Of a stretch of 64,000 nt of DNA, positions 33,076-44,400 are shown piece after piece. The stretch covers positions 4,619,292 through 4,683,291 of the forward strand of contig OX422202.1 of NCBI GenBank assembly GCA_949130485.1, written 5' to 3'. The notes under the pieces were generated by a model. That model was given only the letters and a program-made list of their open reading frames with translations. It made no database searches and had not been told where the DNA came from. Position 1 is the stretch's first letter; each line of letters begins with the position of its first letter. This DNA is from Agelas oroides (taxonomy: Eukaryota > Porifera > Demospongiae > Agelasida > Agelasidae). A program made the translations under genes and the position numbers.

Positions 33076-33269
33076 AGGAAAACTGAATAAAGCTATATAA
33101 AGATTGCTGGGAAAACAGATCACTGATGGCCAGTATGCCACTGACAATTAACGCCTACAATTACTGACTGGTACAGTTGTATGTCAACTGACAGCCAGTT
33201 TTCTCAGAGGACAGGTGGCCTCAAGAGACAAAAAGTCAAGCATACAGGTACACCAAATAGCAGATGAGT

Positions 33270-33490
33270 GCTAGTTCATAAACAGGACAACAATACATGA
33301 AGAGGCACAGAGTTAATACACATAAGCAACAACATAATAAGACTTGAAGGTATAGCAGCTGAAGATGGAAGTGGGATAGTTGAAGGCAGAGAGTTCCATA
33401 AAGGAACAACAGATACGAAAAAGGAAGATCTATGAGCAACTGAATGAATTTGTGGTACAAACAAAGGAAGATTATGGGAATGCTGTAGTG
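33270..33490 (-). pseudogene. LINE reverse transcriptase C-terminal tail
   Basis: The minus frame reads HSVAHRSSFFVSVVPLWNSL, then PSTIPLPSSAA. The (N)SFF.R.VPLWNSLP signature marks the C-terminal end of CR1/L2/Jockey-group LINE proteins. Only this tail is left, as in a 5'-truncated insertion. Confidence 0.7.
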
Positions 33491-34313
33491 ACTGGTAAGG
33501 GTGCTGAGAAAAAGTACTTGGTGGAATACAAAGTTTACTAACACTTCACTTGATGTTTCCTTTGAGGAAACCATCTAGCACCAGTTTCTCATGCTTGTTG
33601 TTTCTAGGATAGGTGCACCATGGCAATCCTGTGCTCACAATTCATCCAACTGCACATGCCAACAACCTCAACCTAGACACTGGTGCATCCATTGACATGA
33701 ACTGGAACTCACCTCAGTGTCTTTTCTCTATCCCTCAATTTTCACCTAAACTAATTGTCATCTTTCTTTACCAAGCACCTAACTAACACCTTTTCTCACT
33801 ATTTACACCCCAGTTTCACACTTGGTTGTATTTATTCTGAGGCCATTCTGTTGTGTATCAGCTGAAGAAGATCCAAGGACTGAAACGTTCTATGTCATTG
33901 TAAAAGTGAATACTCCGTTTATCTGCTCAGTAACACAGATTTTCGAATTTGGTTGTAGCAACATAGTAATGAGGCTATACTCTATTATTACAGAGAATAG
34001 CTTGTCATGGAGTGGTACCATACAGTGGAGCCATTTGTTCTACCTAAGCAGCTACTGTGGCTATTAAACTGTAGGCTAAGTCTGAACACAGTCTGGCTTG
34101 TCATGCATAGTCCTTACTTGAGGCATCTTAGAGAAATAGCAACTGGGAATTGCCACACATCAGCCATGAAGCAGAATCTTTGCCACCTTCTGTGTTCATC
34201 CTGTCTACACAATGTTAGCCCTTGTATACAAAGAGTAGGTACTCATACCCAGTGTTGCCTCCTTGAATGCAGCAGGGGAGAAACTGATGGTCTCCATCTC
34301 CGCAGCTGAGATG

Positions 34314-34367
34314 CAGAGGAGTACCTCATGGACCTGAATGAAAGGTGGGCAGGTTGTAGTCAGATAG
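34314..34367 (+). CDS. Possible spectrin-repeat exon remnant
   Basis: The frame gives EEYLMDLNERWAGC, which fits the conserved LNERW turn of a spectrin repeat. It lies 1.1 kb upstream of the clear spectraplakin exons on the same strand. GCAG precedes it and a GGTTGT donor-like site follows. Too short to be sure; it could be chance. Confidence 0.3.
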
Positions 34368-34475
34368 GCCTTTTGGGTGCCTGCCCTCCCCCTCCCTTCT
34401 TCTCATACACTCAAACACTCTTGAACATGCACATGTATACGTATTTACATGCACATATACATTCTGTTCTCTCTC

Positions 34476-34500
34476 ATACACACACACAAACACCACACAC

Positions 34501-34547
<47 letters not shown>

Positions 34548-34692
34548 TGCACACACACACCACACATAACACACATGCACATGCATGCACACACGCACAT
34601 GCACACACACACGCACACACACACGCTACGCACACACGCCATGCACACACACACGCACGCACACGCACACACACACGCACACACACACACAC
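34476..34692. repeat. Impure CA-rich microsatellite
   Basis: CA, CACG and CATG units over 217 bases. Confidence 0.95.
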
Positions 34693-34737
34693 TTGTGCTG
34701 TTCAGTTTAGTTTCAGTTTGATTAGGCTGCAGATCCA

Positions 34738-34970
34738 AATTGTTAGTTTAGTTTTAACTTTAATTACTAAAACTAAAATGGGTTAGTATCGGTACATTTA
34801 GTTTTAGTTAACTGCCATTTTTGGGTGATTTCAAATTAGTTTAGTTGTAGTTTTTAATTAACAGACTAAGCCAGCATCAATTTTAGTTTTAGTTTTAATT
34901 ACTAAAAGTTTTTATGCGTTACTAAAATGCATTTAGTTTTGGTTTTAGCTAACTAAAACAACACTGACAC
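34738..34970. repeat. TTTAGTTTTAGTTA-rich dispersed repeat
   Basis: Many copies of TTTAGTTTTAGTTAACTAAA in both senses. The same motif clusters at 5010-5175, 28990-29080 and 50578-50665. Confidence 0.8.
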
Positions 34971-35308
34971 ACACAATAAATAACAACTATGGGAGTTCTT
35001 CCTGCCAGTATTAATCTTCCAATGCAAATTGGCTACGCCTTGTACAAAGCAGCCACCATTCATTAGACCCACAGCCTATTCACCTAACACCTAGCAATTA
35101 CAACCACCCAACCAACAGTCTTCTAGAAAAGGTCAGTCATTTGAAGAATCCAGCAGCATCGACCACTCTTCTGAGGTATAAGGTACACAAGTACATTCTA
35201 TGTGCTGGTAGTACTGTCATTTTACTAATGCCCCCAATAACAAAAATAAAACAAGGCGGTGGATAGCCACACTTCAGATCAGACTAATCCCTAAGGAAGC
35301 ATGGAAGA

Positions 35309-35495
35309 CTAATCCCTCCCTCCCCTCCCTCCTCTCCTCCCTCCCCCTTCCCTCCTCTCCTCCCTCCCTCCCACCCTTCTTTCCTCCCTCCATCCCCTCC
35401 CTCTCTCCTCTCCTCCCTCCCCTCCCTCCCTCCTCTCCTCTCCTCCCTCTCTCCCCTCCCTCCCTTCTCTCCTCCCTCCCTCATCTCTCCCCCAG
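35309..35495 (+). repeat. CT tract serving as polypyrimidine tract
   Basis: Almost pure CTCC/TCCC sequence for 187 bases, ending in the CAG of a splice acceptor. Confidence 0.9.
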
Positions 35496-35660
35496 GCATT
35501 CATAGAGGAGGTGCAGTCACATCATGCACCCATCAATGCTCTCAAGTCAAAGGCAGATGATCTGAAGTCTTGTGATGTGGTGAGGATAGTGGAGAGGTGG
35601 ACAAGTCATGACTTGGTGGGAAGGCGGGAGGACCTCAACGGTGCACTGGAGGAAAGACAG
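35496..35660 (+). CDS. Spectraplakin exon (spectrin repeat) a
   Basis: The exon encodes AFIEEVQSHHAPINALKSKA through ALEERQ, 55 codons, phase 0 at both ends. The heptad pattern and the position of W in VERWTSHDL match helices of a spectrin repeat. With the following exons it belongs to the long rod of a dystonin/MACF (spectraplakin) type cytolinker, which ties actin, microtubules and junctions together. The acceptor is TCTCCCCCAG after a 190-base CT tract. The donor GTGTGT is the first unit of a GT microsatellite. Confidence 0.8.
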
Positions 35661-35916
35661 GTGTGTGTGTGTGTGTGTGTGTTGTGTGCATGTGTGTGTG
35701 TGTGTGCATGTGTGTGTGTGTATGCGTGTGTGTGTGTGGTGTGTGTGCATGTGTGTGTGTGTGTGCTAGTGTGCGCATGTGCGTGTGTGTGCGTATGTGT
35801 GCATGCATGTGTGTATGTGTATGTGCGTGTATGTGTGTGTGGGTGGTGTTTGCGTGTGTGAGAGGGCATGTGTGTGTGTGTGTGCGTGTGCTATCTATCT
35901 ATCTATCTATCTATCA
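35661..35916 (+). repeat. GT microsatellite and CTAT repeat at donor
   Basis: Impure (GT)n for about 225 bases begins with the first intron base. Then come six to seven CTAT units (35890-35915). Confidence 0.95.
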
Positions 35917-35964
35917 GTGTAATGCTATACACACCATTGTACACACTCCATCCCTCTGCTACAG

Positions 35965-36120
35965 ATGCAGCTATATCAGGCAAAGGACCAGGCAGACAAG
36001 TTTGACAGGTCCTACCAGTCCCTCATTGCTGGCCTAGATGGGGTACAAGAGGCGCAGGAGAAGCAGGAACCCATTCACACCAAGGTAGAGATAGTCAAGC
36101 AACAGCTGGAGGCACACAAG
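35965..36120 (+). CDS. Spectraplakin exon b, atypical donor
   Basis: The exon encodes MQLYQAKDQADKFDRSYQSL through KQQLEAHK, 52 codons, phase 0. The QQLE.HK end is the classic start of helix B in a spectrin repeat and should run on into EHLKVLANLE of the next exon. The base after HK is A (AAG|ATGGGG), so the expected GT donor is missing. GT sites at 36085 and 36125 would cut the helix or shift the frame. This may be a single-base loss of the splice site. Confidence 0.75.
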
Positions 36121-37458
36121 ATGGGGTACATAGCCAACTGTCATTCCATACCATTGCCCTAGTTCCATGTTACTTAATACCATTTTCTCTCCTAGTTTTA
36201 TACCAGTTCAATACAATGTACTGCTTTTGTGCAATGCAATTGTTGAAATGACCAATCAAAGCACCAAAAACCTGGCCTTCCATGAATCTGATTGGTTAAT
36301 TTCAAAGTCCAATACTGTGTTCTCTGACTCAGCAACTTGAACTTTACAGTACATATTCATCAATTTCTTTCCGCACATTTGAAGGAGTTAGCATTCCAGT
36401 GATTGATAAGCACCAAATATGAACCTCTAAATGAGCCTAGATTGTGAGACATATAGACCGTATGTCCCATTTCCAGCCCATGTGCCCTGGGAATGAGACT
36501 ACTAGTGTAAATTGTGGGGCCTGAACAAGCAATGCAGAGCAGCATCGTTTGACTAAGATTTCACAGGCTAGTTTTATTACCAGGTTATAGCATACAGGTT
36601 ATGCGTGTCTGCAGCTAGCAGGGTTTAATTCTGGCTTCCTGCTGACCTCTGTTGGCTCTGGACACACTGCCCGGCTTGTCACGCATAGTTCTTTCACAAA
36701 TAGGAGAGGCATCGAAAAGTCACTACACATGGTAAACACATTGTCAGCCATTCAACTATCAAAGCATCTCTGCTACCTTCTGCATTCTGTAAGTAGCCAG
36801 GTTTGTCTTCACAACTTCCAACCCTCTTACAGTAAACGTTCACGCTCCAACTACTCCTCCCAAGCGTCTCTCCTTGCTGTGTTTGCGAATTGTCCACACT
36901 ATGACTGGAAAATATAGTTTGCAGGACGAAAATGTTACTTATTGTCTGTACGCGGCATGCGGTTGTGTTAAATTACAGCCTAAACAGACATACGGAATAC
37001 GTACGACAGATATATATATGAAAAGTGTACCGTTCTACTAGCTAGCGTGGGGCTCGCTCAGGCTCGCCCCAATAATATTGTAACGGATCGAGCCGCACGC
37101 ACAAGTATCAAGTACTCAGGTAACTCAACAATTAAGTAATACTGACAGAGAAAAGAGGACTGTACAACACTGGAAGACACTAGTTAAATACAAAAAGAGA
37201 ACAAAGTGGTGCAAAAGACCAGCTAGCTACAACAAAGATCTATTCAATACCACAAAGCACCATAAAAGTCTCATACAAAACCCAAGCAACAAATTAACAC
37301 CTAATTAGCACAAATCAACACCTAGTACTGTGGTAAGTTCAGTCCACCACAAATATTATCCAGTTACTTAGTTAGCCTGTTGCATCTGGGATATTAGGTG
37401 TTCTGACACAGGTCTGGTAGCATCACATGATCCCTAATGGTACTGTTTGTGTGTCCAG

Positions 37459-37586
37459 GAGCACCTGAAGGTGCTAGCCAACCTGGAGAGTCAGCTGGAT
37501 GATTTGGATGGACTGGGACAGCTGCTTAGTAGAGACTGTGTGAAGATTGATGGAAAGATCATCCAACAAAGGATTGCTGACCTCAG
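37459..37586 (+). CDS. Spectraplakin exon c
   Basis: The exon encodes EHLKVLANLESQLDDLDGLG, then IIQQRIADLR. The acceptor is GTGTGTCCAG and the donor CAG|GTGAGT is a strong consensus. It ends with two bases of the Arg codon, completed by the next exon. Confidence 0.85.
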
Positions 37587-37772
37587 GTGAGTCCATCTGT
37601 CTGTTTGGCATGGTCTTTCTACTTTAATGATAGAACAGATTCAAATAAAAAGAAGATACAATCTTATTCTTCCCTTCCCTCTCCCATTCCCTCCCCTCAC
37701 CATCCTTCCCTACTCCTCCTTCCTTTTGTTCCTTCTGCCCTTCCTTATCACCTCCCTCCCCTCCCTCACCAG

Positions 37773-37962
37773 GGCATGGTGGAATCATCTTTACTTGGCA
37801 GCCATTGCTCAGCAGTCCTCCCAGGAGGAGCCACTGCTTTCCCTAGGACAGTTTAAGAAGGCCTACGAAGAGCTAAGGCCATGGCTCACCGATGCCCTCA
37901 GGCAGCCAGCAGAAATGGAGCCCATCACAGGAGACCTGGATGCTGTTCCTACCCAGCCCAAG
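37773..37962 (+). CDS. Spectraplakin exon d
   Basis: The exon encodes AWWNHLYLAAIAQQSSQEEP, then FKKAYEELRPWLTDALRQ and EPITGDLDAV. The W at the start of helix A, the second W in RPWL, and the EPI.GD motif are hallmarks of the dystonin/MACF rod. Phases match the exons on both sides. The acceptor follows a CT-rich stretch, and the donor is GTGTGT. Confidence 0.9.
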
Positions 37963-38029
37963 GTGTGTACATGTTTAGGTTGACACTTTCAGGTCACTTG
38001 TGATAATTGCTTTCACGAATTTTTTTTTT

Positions 38030-38157
38030 GCCTCTCCCTTCTCTCTTCCTCCTTCCCACTCCCCCCCCCCCCCCCCCCCCCCCCACCACCACCACCCCTT
38101 TCCCTTTTCTTGACCTTTCTCTTCTTTTTTCTCTCCCCCCCCAACCTTCTCCTCCCA
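38030..38157 (+). repeat. C- and T-rich tract with poly-C run
   Basis: CT-rich intron sequence with an uninterrupted run of about 24 C at 38061-38084, ending at an acceptor. Confidence 0.85.
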
Positions 38158-38158
38158 G

Positions 38159-38428
38159 GCCCTCCAGAAGCACCACAAGACAGGAGATAACTGTGTCGTT
38201 CTCAAGAAGAAGCTACAAGACCTGGAGAGGAAGTGGGAAACAGTCTGTCAGGTGTCCGTGGAAAGGCAGGATCGTTGTCTTGAGCAAGCGTACAAACACA
38301 TTGGACAGTTCCAGTCCCACCTTATCCCCCTACGATCATGGATGACTAAAGTTTTATACATGTTGGATGATTCTGAGCCAGTACATGGTGATATTGATAC
38401 CACAGATGCTCTCATGGCTACACATTCT
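38159..38428 (+). CDS. Spectraplakin exon e
   Basis: A 90-codon exon, phase 0 at both ends, encoding ALQKHHKTGDNCVVLKKKLQ, KWETVCQVSVERQDRCLEQA and SEPVHGDIDTTDALMATHS. The W-[DE]-TVC..SVERQ..LE.A and PVHGD segments correspond closely to the rod of human dystonin (WDTVCGKSVERQHKLEEA, QPVHGDLD). That is the best evidence for the family. Donor GTAAGT. Confidence 0.92.
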
Positions 38429-38463
38429 GTAAGTATGAGTGCTCATCCTGTGACCAATGATCC

Positions 38464-38745
38464 TTTATCCAACTCTCCCCCCCTTTTTCCTTTCTCCATT
38501 CTTCCGTTCCTTCCCTGTTTTTCTCTCCTTATCCCTCCTTCCCTTCCTCTATTCCTTCCTCCCTAATTTCTCACCCTTTTCTCCATCCTTCCCTCCATTT
38601 CTTCCTCCTTCCCTCCTTTCCCCTATGCCTTCCTTTCCTCCCCATCCTTCCTCCCTCCTTCCCTCCCCATTCCTCCTTCTCCCACCTTCCATTCCTTTTC
38701 CTTCCCCCTCCCTCTCTCTCCCTCTCTCTCCCTCCTCCTCCACAG
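38464..38745 (+). repeat. CT-rich intron
   Basis: About 280 bases of CCTTC/CTCC sequence fill the intron and end in CCACAG. Confidence 0.9.
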
Positions 38746-38928
38746 TCCTTCCAGAGGGAACTAAGCTCATACCAGAAGAGCGTAGATGCAGCCAACACCA
38801 GCTGAGTTCACCTGATAAATGATGACCCATCAGTCACCAAGCAAGAGCTGCAGGAGATGAATGAGATGTGGGACACCATCTGCCAGAAGTCCACCCAGAA
38901 ACAGGAACGACTGGTCACAGCATACAAG
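38746..38928 (+). CDS. Spectraplakin exon f with in-frame TGA
   Basis: The exon encodes SFQRELSSYQKSVDAANTS, then TGA at 38803-38805, then VHLINDDPSVTKQELQEMNE and WDTICQKSTQKQERLVTAYK in the same frame. Everything around the stop fits a spectrin repeat and both splice sites are good, so the stop looks like a single substitution. Together with the lost donor of exon b this suggests a decaying gene or copy. A sequencing error or an allele-specific change remains possible. Confidence 0.8.
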
Positions 38929-39048
38929 GTTTGTAAATAATGGGCACCCAATCAGATTGAGACCCAGAGCTGCATTAGATTTCATAGCACATGTGAAGCC
39001 AGAGTTCCTTTCTCTCCTCCCTCACCTCCTCCCTGATCTCCCCTCTAG

Positions 39049-39180
39049 GCTGCTTGTGAGTTTGAGGAGGCATACAGTAACATGATGTTGCGGATGGAGG
39101 ATAAGTGCAAAGAACTGCAGACAATGCCTCCACCGGATCAGGATGCTAGCATACTGAACCAACAGATTAAAGAACATTGG
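39049..39180 (+). CDS. Spectraplakin exon g
   Basis: The exon encodes AACEFEEAYSNMMLRMEDKC through NQQIKEHW, 44 codons, phase 0. The helix B start I..QIKEH is again typical. The donor is GTTTGTGTG, the first bases of a GT microsatellite (39181-39260). The acceptor is CCCCTCTAG. Confidence 0.8.
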
Positions 39181-39203
39181 GTTTGTGTGTGTGTGTGTGT
39201 GTT

Positions 39204-39241
<38 letters not shown>

Positions 39242-39336
39242 CATGTGTGTGCGTGTGCATGTGCATATACATGCATTTCTCTTCCCTCCTTTGCATTTTT
39301 CCCTCCCCTCTCCCTTACCTCTCCCTCATTCCTCAG

Positions 39337-39487
39337 GCCTTCATCCATGAGGCATTTGCCAAATATGACACACTCCTAGCAGATGGGCTGAACCTACTGC
39401 AGCTGGCCCACCCAAAGGCAGTTCCTGTCCTACAGGACAAACTCCACCACCTGGAACAGAGATGGGTCGATCTATGTGGACATATTG
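39337..39487 (+). CDS. Spectraplakin exon h
   Basis: The exon encodes AFIHEAFAKYDTLLADGLNL and QDKLHHLEQRWVDLCGHI. It ends with one base before GTCAGC. The LEQRW..LC motif closes a spectrin repeat. It begins with AFI as exon a does. Confidence 0.8.
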
Positions 39488-39664
39488 GTCAGCCTTGTCA
39501 TCAGGCGTTCTAATAGCTTGTACACTCTCATCCCATGCTTCCCTCCCCAGCATTTCTGTCACATGGTGGTACATTTTGCAGCTGAAATCTGGGGAGGAGC
39601 CTTGGAATGAGGCTACGCCACATTTTGTACACCTCCCTTTTTTCTAGCTGCATCCCAACTCAGG

Positions 39665-40023
39665 TAGCCTCATTCCCAGGCTCCACCCAGCTTTCCATCG
39701 CTTGCAGTACAGAAAGGCAGGGAGAGCCTGGTATCTTTTCTCACGTGAGTATGACATAATTGTAAAATGGCCAAAATTTCAGAAAGAACAAGCACCGTTT
39801 CGCGTGCTGTGCAATCAACTACACGTTCAACTCTTGGTGTGTATGACAGTCACCCCTCGCTAGCTAGATACGTGTGGTAAGTTACCTTGTATCTTTGCTC
39901 TTCTTGCAGTTCTGGACCCCGTGCGCCCACGCACAATTAAACCCTTTTACCATCCTTTCTATCCTGATTTCACTTCCGTACTGTAAGTGACGGAAAGCTG
40001 GGTGGGGCCTGGAAACGAGGCTA
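39665..40023. mobile_element. Mutator-like MITE in spectraplakin intron, 359 bp
   Basis: The ends are TAGCCTCATTCCCAGGC and its complement. The flanking duplication is AACTCAGG (8 bp, 39657-39664 and 40024-40031). A decayed right end of another copy lies just upstream (39598-39615). Confidence 0.85.
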
Positions 40024-40473
40024 AACTCAGGTGTATTAAGACATCGGTTGGAAAAGTAGGAGGTTCCATAACTTTTTCCGCTTAACATACATTATCCAAA
40101 CTTAGAGACAAAAATATATTGTGTTAGCTTGAATTGCCACACCCTTTTTGGTGATCACATGACCAATTATGACATCACTCTTTCCAAAAAGGGACTAAAA
40201 ATACATAGCCAAAACACCATTTCTTTTCCTTTTAGATGTAAGCTTGAGAATGGTGTGAAGCAAAAAATTAGTACGAAGATCCTCCATGGGAAACAAAACC
40301 ATGCTGTACAAAGTAAATTATGCCCAAGAAGTCTTCATGATGGTATGCACTAATTAATTAATCCAAAAAGGGCATTCTCAGAGCATCTAATTGACCAGGC
40401 TTTCCCCATGGTACCCAAGATGCTCCCTATGACATAGAATTAACCCTCCCTCCCCCACCTCCCCACCCCCCCT

Positions 40474-40475
<2 letters not shown>

Positions 40476-40550
<75 letters not shown>
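40476..40550 (+). repeat. (CA)n ending in splice acceptor AG
   Basis: CA repeat whose last unit is CAG, directly before exon i. Confidence 0.95.
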
Positions 40551-40551
<1 letters not shown>

Positions 40552-40696
40552 TGCTTGCAGCAAGGCATTGGGCTTAGTCTTCCTGGAACTCCTTGGCCTA
40601 AAGGACACGCTGGGCAGGCTATGGGAGTGTGTTACAATGGGAGAGGGGAAGCTGCACCTGCAACAAATAATTTTGCAGCAGCTGGCAAAACATGAG
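40551..40696 (+). CDS. Spectraplakin exon i, last one seen
   Basis: The exon encodes ACSKALGLVFLELLGLKDTL, then LHLQQIILQQLAKHE. The first two bases complete the codon opened by exon h, and the donor is GTAGGA. The LLGLKDTLGRL...LQQ..QQLAKHE pattern fits helix A and the start of helix B. No following exon was found before 44 kb, so the gene continues far off, is cut here, or the next exon is not recognisable. Confidence 0.65.
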
Positions 40697-41366
40697 GTAG
40701 GACCAATTAAGTTACCTTCATTCTCAGGCCATTCTCAGGCCACATTAAATGTGTGCAAATGACACGCTTGAAATGGCTGCGTTAGATTAGTCAAAGGCCT
40801 CTATGAGCAGTCTCAGTCATTATCGAGAGCTTCCATGAGCAACAGGACCGTTAACTTTGCTGGGAAGCATCACTAAAGTACCAGACCGGCAAGTCGGAAT
40901 AGCACGACAATGGCTGAAGCTATTACAACCCTTCAAACACGAAAGAACAGCACAAATCACCGGGTATTGCACTCACTAGTTACCATTGTCAAAGAACTTG
41001 AACTAGTCGGTGGCAATTCTCAGGCGATCCCACGCTTATGCTTGCTGCTATACGCCATTTTGTTCGAATATAAAATATTAATAGCAATACATCACCAGAA
41101 ATTACGCCCCTGGCCGGAAGCTTAACCGAGCACACGTTTAGATAGCTTACTGTGATAAGAATTGTAGGCAGCAGCTGACACAGAGTGTAACAGCCAAAGT
41201 CAGGTGGTATAACACAAAACATAGAGAGGGGATGTGTGAGGAGAAAATTAATATTGTATTGCTAGGGCTGCTGTATTGAGGACTCCATACACAGACGTGT
41301 AGTTTGCACTGCAAGGGCAGCAGTTTCTACTTCCGTTTAGACTATAGCTGGAAGTCATTCTGTAAC

Positions 41367-41428
41367 TAGCCTCTTCTCCAGACTCTTTCCCGTGCACGGA
41401 AGAGGAAATGAGCCTGGGGACGAGGCTA
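41367..41428. mobile_element. Mutator-like mini-MITE, only 62 bp
   Basis: TAGCCTCTTCTCCAGACTC and GAGCCTGGGGACGAGGCTA face each other with about 24 bases between. A perfect 9-bp duplication TTCTGTAAC borders both sides. Confidence 0.85.
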
Positions 41429-41437
41429 TTCTGTAAC

Positions 41438-44400
41438 CTGATTGGTCAGTTGCTAGTCCTACAACTCACCTAGCCAGTAGGTACTTGATACTTTAGAACA
41501 CTAGCACTTCTGGTTATTCATATACTCTGGTCTCATGTTCTCTACCCTTCCAGAGACCAGTAAATGCCCCAACTGCCTCCTTCCAGATTAAAGACTCAAC
41601 TGTGCCTACTTTATCCACGGAGCTCACTAGTTTCTCCTCCTTTCTGCCTGGGAGTTCTGCACATATACAGAAATTTTGCACAGAATACTTAAAATCACGT
41701 GGTGGTGAACAGCCAATGATGTCTCTGTTTTGTGCTTACTGTGGCAAGTACAAACTAAAAAGAGAACATTTCTGGTTAGATGTAACTTTTTTGAACGCTA
41801 TCCACACGTGTTTGTAGTAAAAACTGTTGATAGCAAACCTTGGATCAAGCTTATTAGAAATTGATGTATTTGTGTTCTTGCTTTGTGTTTGCATTGTGTT
41901 CTATTTAAATAGAGGAATTATCTAAGCAAAGGTCATCATTTTGTTTTTTGGTGTTCTTGCATTTTAAGTGGAGGAATTACTTAATCTACCTTTACTACCG
42001 TTTCTGTGCTCAGGGCACTACAGCCCAGGGCCCTAATAGCCTTGGTCTTGGTATCTAACCAGTAAAAGAGCTAGTATAAAGGTATCAAAAGTTTGACTAC
42101 CTACTTAGAGTAGCAATATACAAAAAAAAACACAAAAAAAAACCTGTCGTTCAGCTACTGACCAAATTAAAGTAAGGGGACACCGAGTCGATCCCAAATA
42201 CTGTTGGAAAGATAGCACAGTGTAGACTAGTACAGAGGAATTTTTCATTTCCAAATTAATGAAGGGCTCTGATACTGGTCTAACCCAACATCAAGTACTG
42301 GAAATTGCATGAATTGCACAGAAAAACTTACATACCCTATGAGCATAAGACTAAAAGTTTGAAATTCTTAAATTTTCAGCAGCTTCTGAAATGCATTTTG
42401 TGAGTATTCCCATGTTAGGGGGGGCTGACTCAAGATTTGTGGGTTAGACCACTCTGCTTCTCGGTCCTTCAGTAATTAAGGTGAGGGAACGTGTTTATGT
42501 TGGACTGTACATTAAGTATAGAAGTTAGACATACAGAGCTTGTAACAGCAAGTGGGATCCCCTTTCTGAACATCTCCACAAGCAGCATCAATGTTGGACA
42601 CCCATGCAATTCACCATTAACCATCCAGTTTGTAAGACCCTGTTAAAATACAGCACTGTTTGTGAGCTCATATATTGCCCGTTATGTAACAATATGTAAT
42701 TGGATAGCCTTCAGAAACTCAATAAACTAAGTCACAAACTCAACTCTGGTTATTTCCTTCTAGAAAGCGAAGAGGCTAATTCCAATTTACAGTCGAAGAT
42801 TTGTTCTGCCAAGCAGCTCAAGTACCATAATTATATAGATCCTCAACACTGACATTATGTTCAAGTACACACGATCTGTATTTCCTGTATTATCCACCTA
42901 AGATTAAAGCTGGATGAATGATTCTGCTAATCATGATGCATTTGAGGTAGGCAATTTTAGGCTAAACAAGAGAATGTATTGTCTTTACTTCTAAATGTTT
43001 TATCAAATGACTGTCTTGGTGAAGTGTTCTTCCATTTGTTGAAACAGAAGAGGAAGAGAATGTGTTCAGCCTATTACTCACTTTATTTGACAAAAATTAA
43101 CACACTCTTTTACCCGAGATTGAGTCAGAGATTCTCATCACAGAAGGACTCCCTAAGACCACGACCCTCTCTGCCTCAGAAAACCCAGCTTCCTTTCCAA
43201 GAGTCATTATTGGTACACTGCCAAGTTGGAGAAGTGTCTGGCCTAGATATACATTTTAAGTGCCCTGCCATTTGTGATTAGTCTACTCTCTTCTCTGCCA
43301 TTGAGAATCACCGCTGTTTAAACGAGTTTGTTTGCATTTACATGGAATACCAGTGCAGAATGCGTGTGTAAGCAGGTTCTTTTCTCCACAGTGACCTCTA
43401 GCAAAAATGGCACCTGCACATGACGCGGACTTCTGGTAGGCCGTTTAGTTTACACGTGAAAGATTTTCCTCAAAAAACATCCTCTCTGAAAAGAGGAACT
43501 CTAACACCTTTCCCACCATGGATGTCAGTTTCATTCCCCTATAACTGTCCACCACACCCCTTTTGAATTCAAGGCTTCAGGAACAACCTCTAGCTCCACC
43601 ATACCAATCAGAATATTCAATAGCCAGATCACCATGAACACTCTAGCCTGGTTCCCAGGCCCCACTCAGCTTTCCGTCGCTATTAACCCATCTGGCCCTG
43701 TTGCCTTTCAATTCTTCAGCTTTGCTGTTGCAATAGCTTAAGAAATTCAGTTTACTTCACCAGTCTGTTTTCTTTGTCAGAGTGTGGTCTGGGGACAAGC
43801 AAGGCCATGCATGTTTTTTCCCCCCCCTTTACCATAGTTACTGCATCTATACAGTAATAATGCTGTATTATTAGTAAGCACTCCAGGAGACCAGGTCAGC
43901 CCATAGTCACAAAACTTACTGAGTTGAATTCACGATTTGTATGCCTAGGTTTCCTACTCAAGTACTGTAAAATTTCCATGCTACTGCTATATAAACAGGT
44001 GAAAGGTTAATGACAAATAAGGTCAAAGTTCAGTCAGTTCACCACAATTACATTCCAGTAACAATGGCCTGAATATCCTCCTTCCCAAAACTCAGCATTC
44101 ACAATTGAAAAGCAGAAAGATTGCTTGCTGTTGGACTTGTGCATAAAGGATTTCATACCAAATTGAGTTTGTTTCATCAGGGTTGAAGGACCAAAAAAAA
44201 ATGGGATGATTATTGGGATGAGTCTGAGTGAGGTGGGACTATGTTGCAATCCAGTGACTTCTCCAATAATTAAAGCTGTAGGGTAAGTAGGCAAGAGCAT
44301 GCACTCACTTAGGTTAATATTAGTAAACAGAGCTGTTATTTTCAATGAATGAAAAAACCGGACAAATGCGCACTCAATTACAGAGGAATGGTAGAGTCAG
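41438..44400. other. Long stretch without clear gene
   Basis: I see no reliable exon. An ORF at 41602-41817 contains FCAYCGKYKLKREHFW, a C-x2-C...H pattern, but it has no splice support. A partial TAGCC-type element begins at 43645. Confidence 0.5.

Noticed and set aside
34445-34786. Long ORFs in CA/GT microsatellites (His-Thr or Cys-Val repeats)
   Set aside because: Simple repeats are open in all frames. No coding signature and the same at 9674, 24468 and 35547.
38457-38830. ORFs in CT-rich introns (Pro-Ser-Phe or Glu-Gly-Arg rich)
   Set aside because: Low-complexity translations of polypyrimidine tracts; the real exons lie on either side in other frames.
41602-41817. Spectraplakin continuation
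   Set aside because: The peptide has no spectrin heptads and no phase-matched splice sites to exon i.
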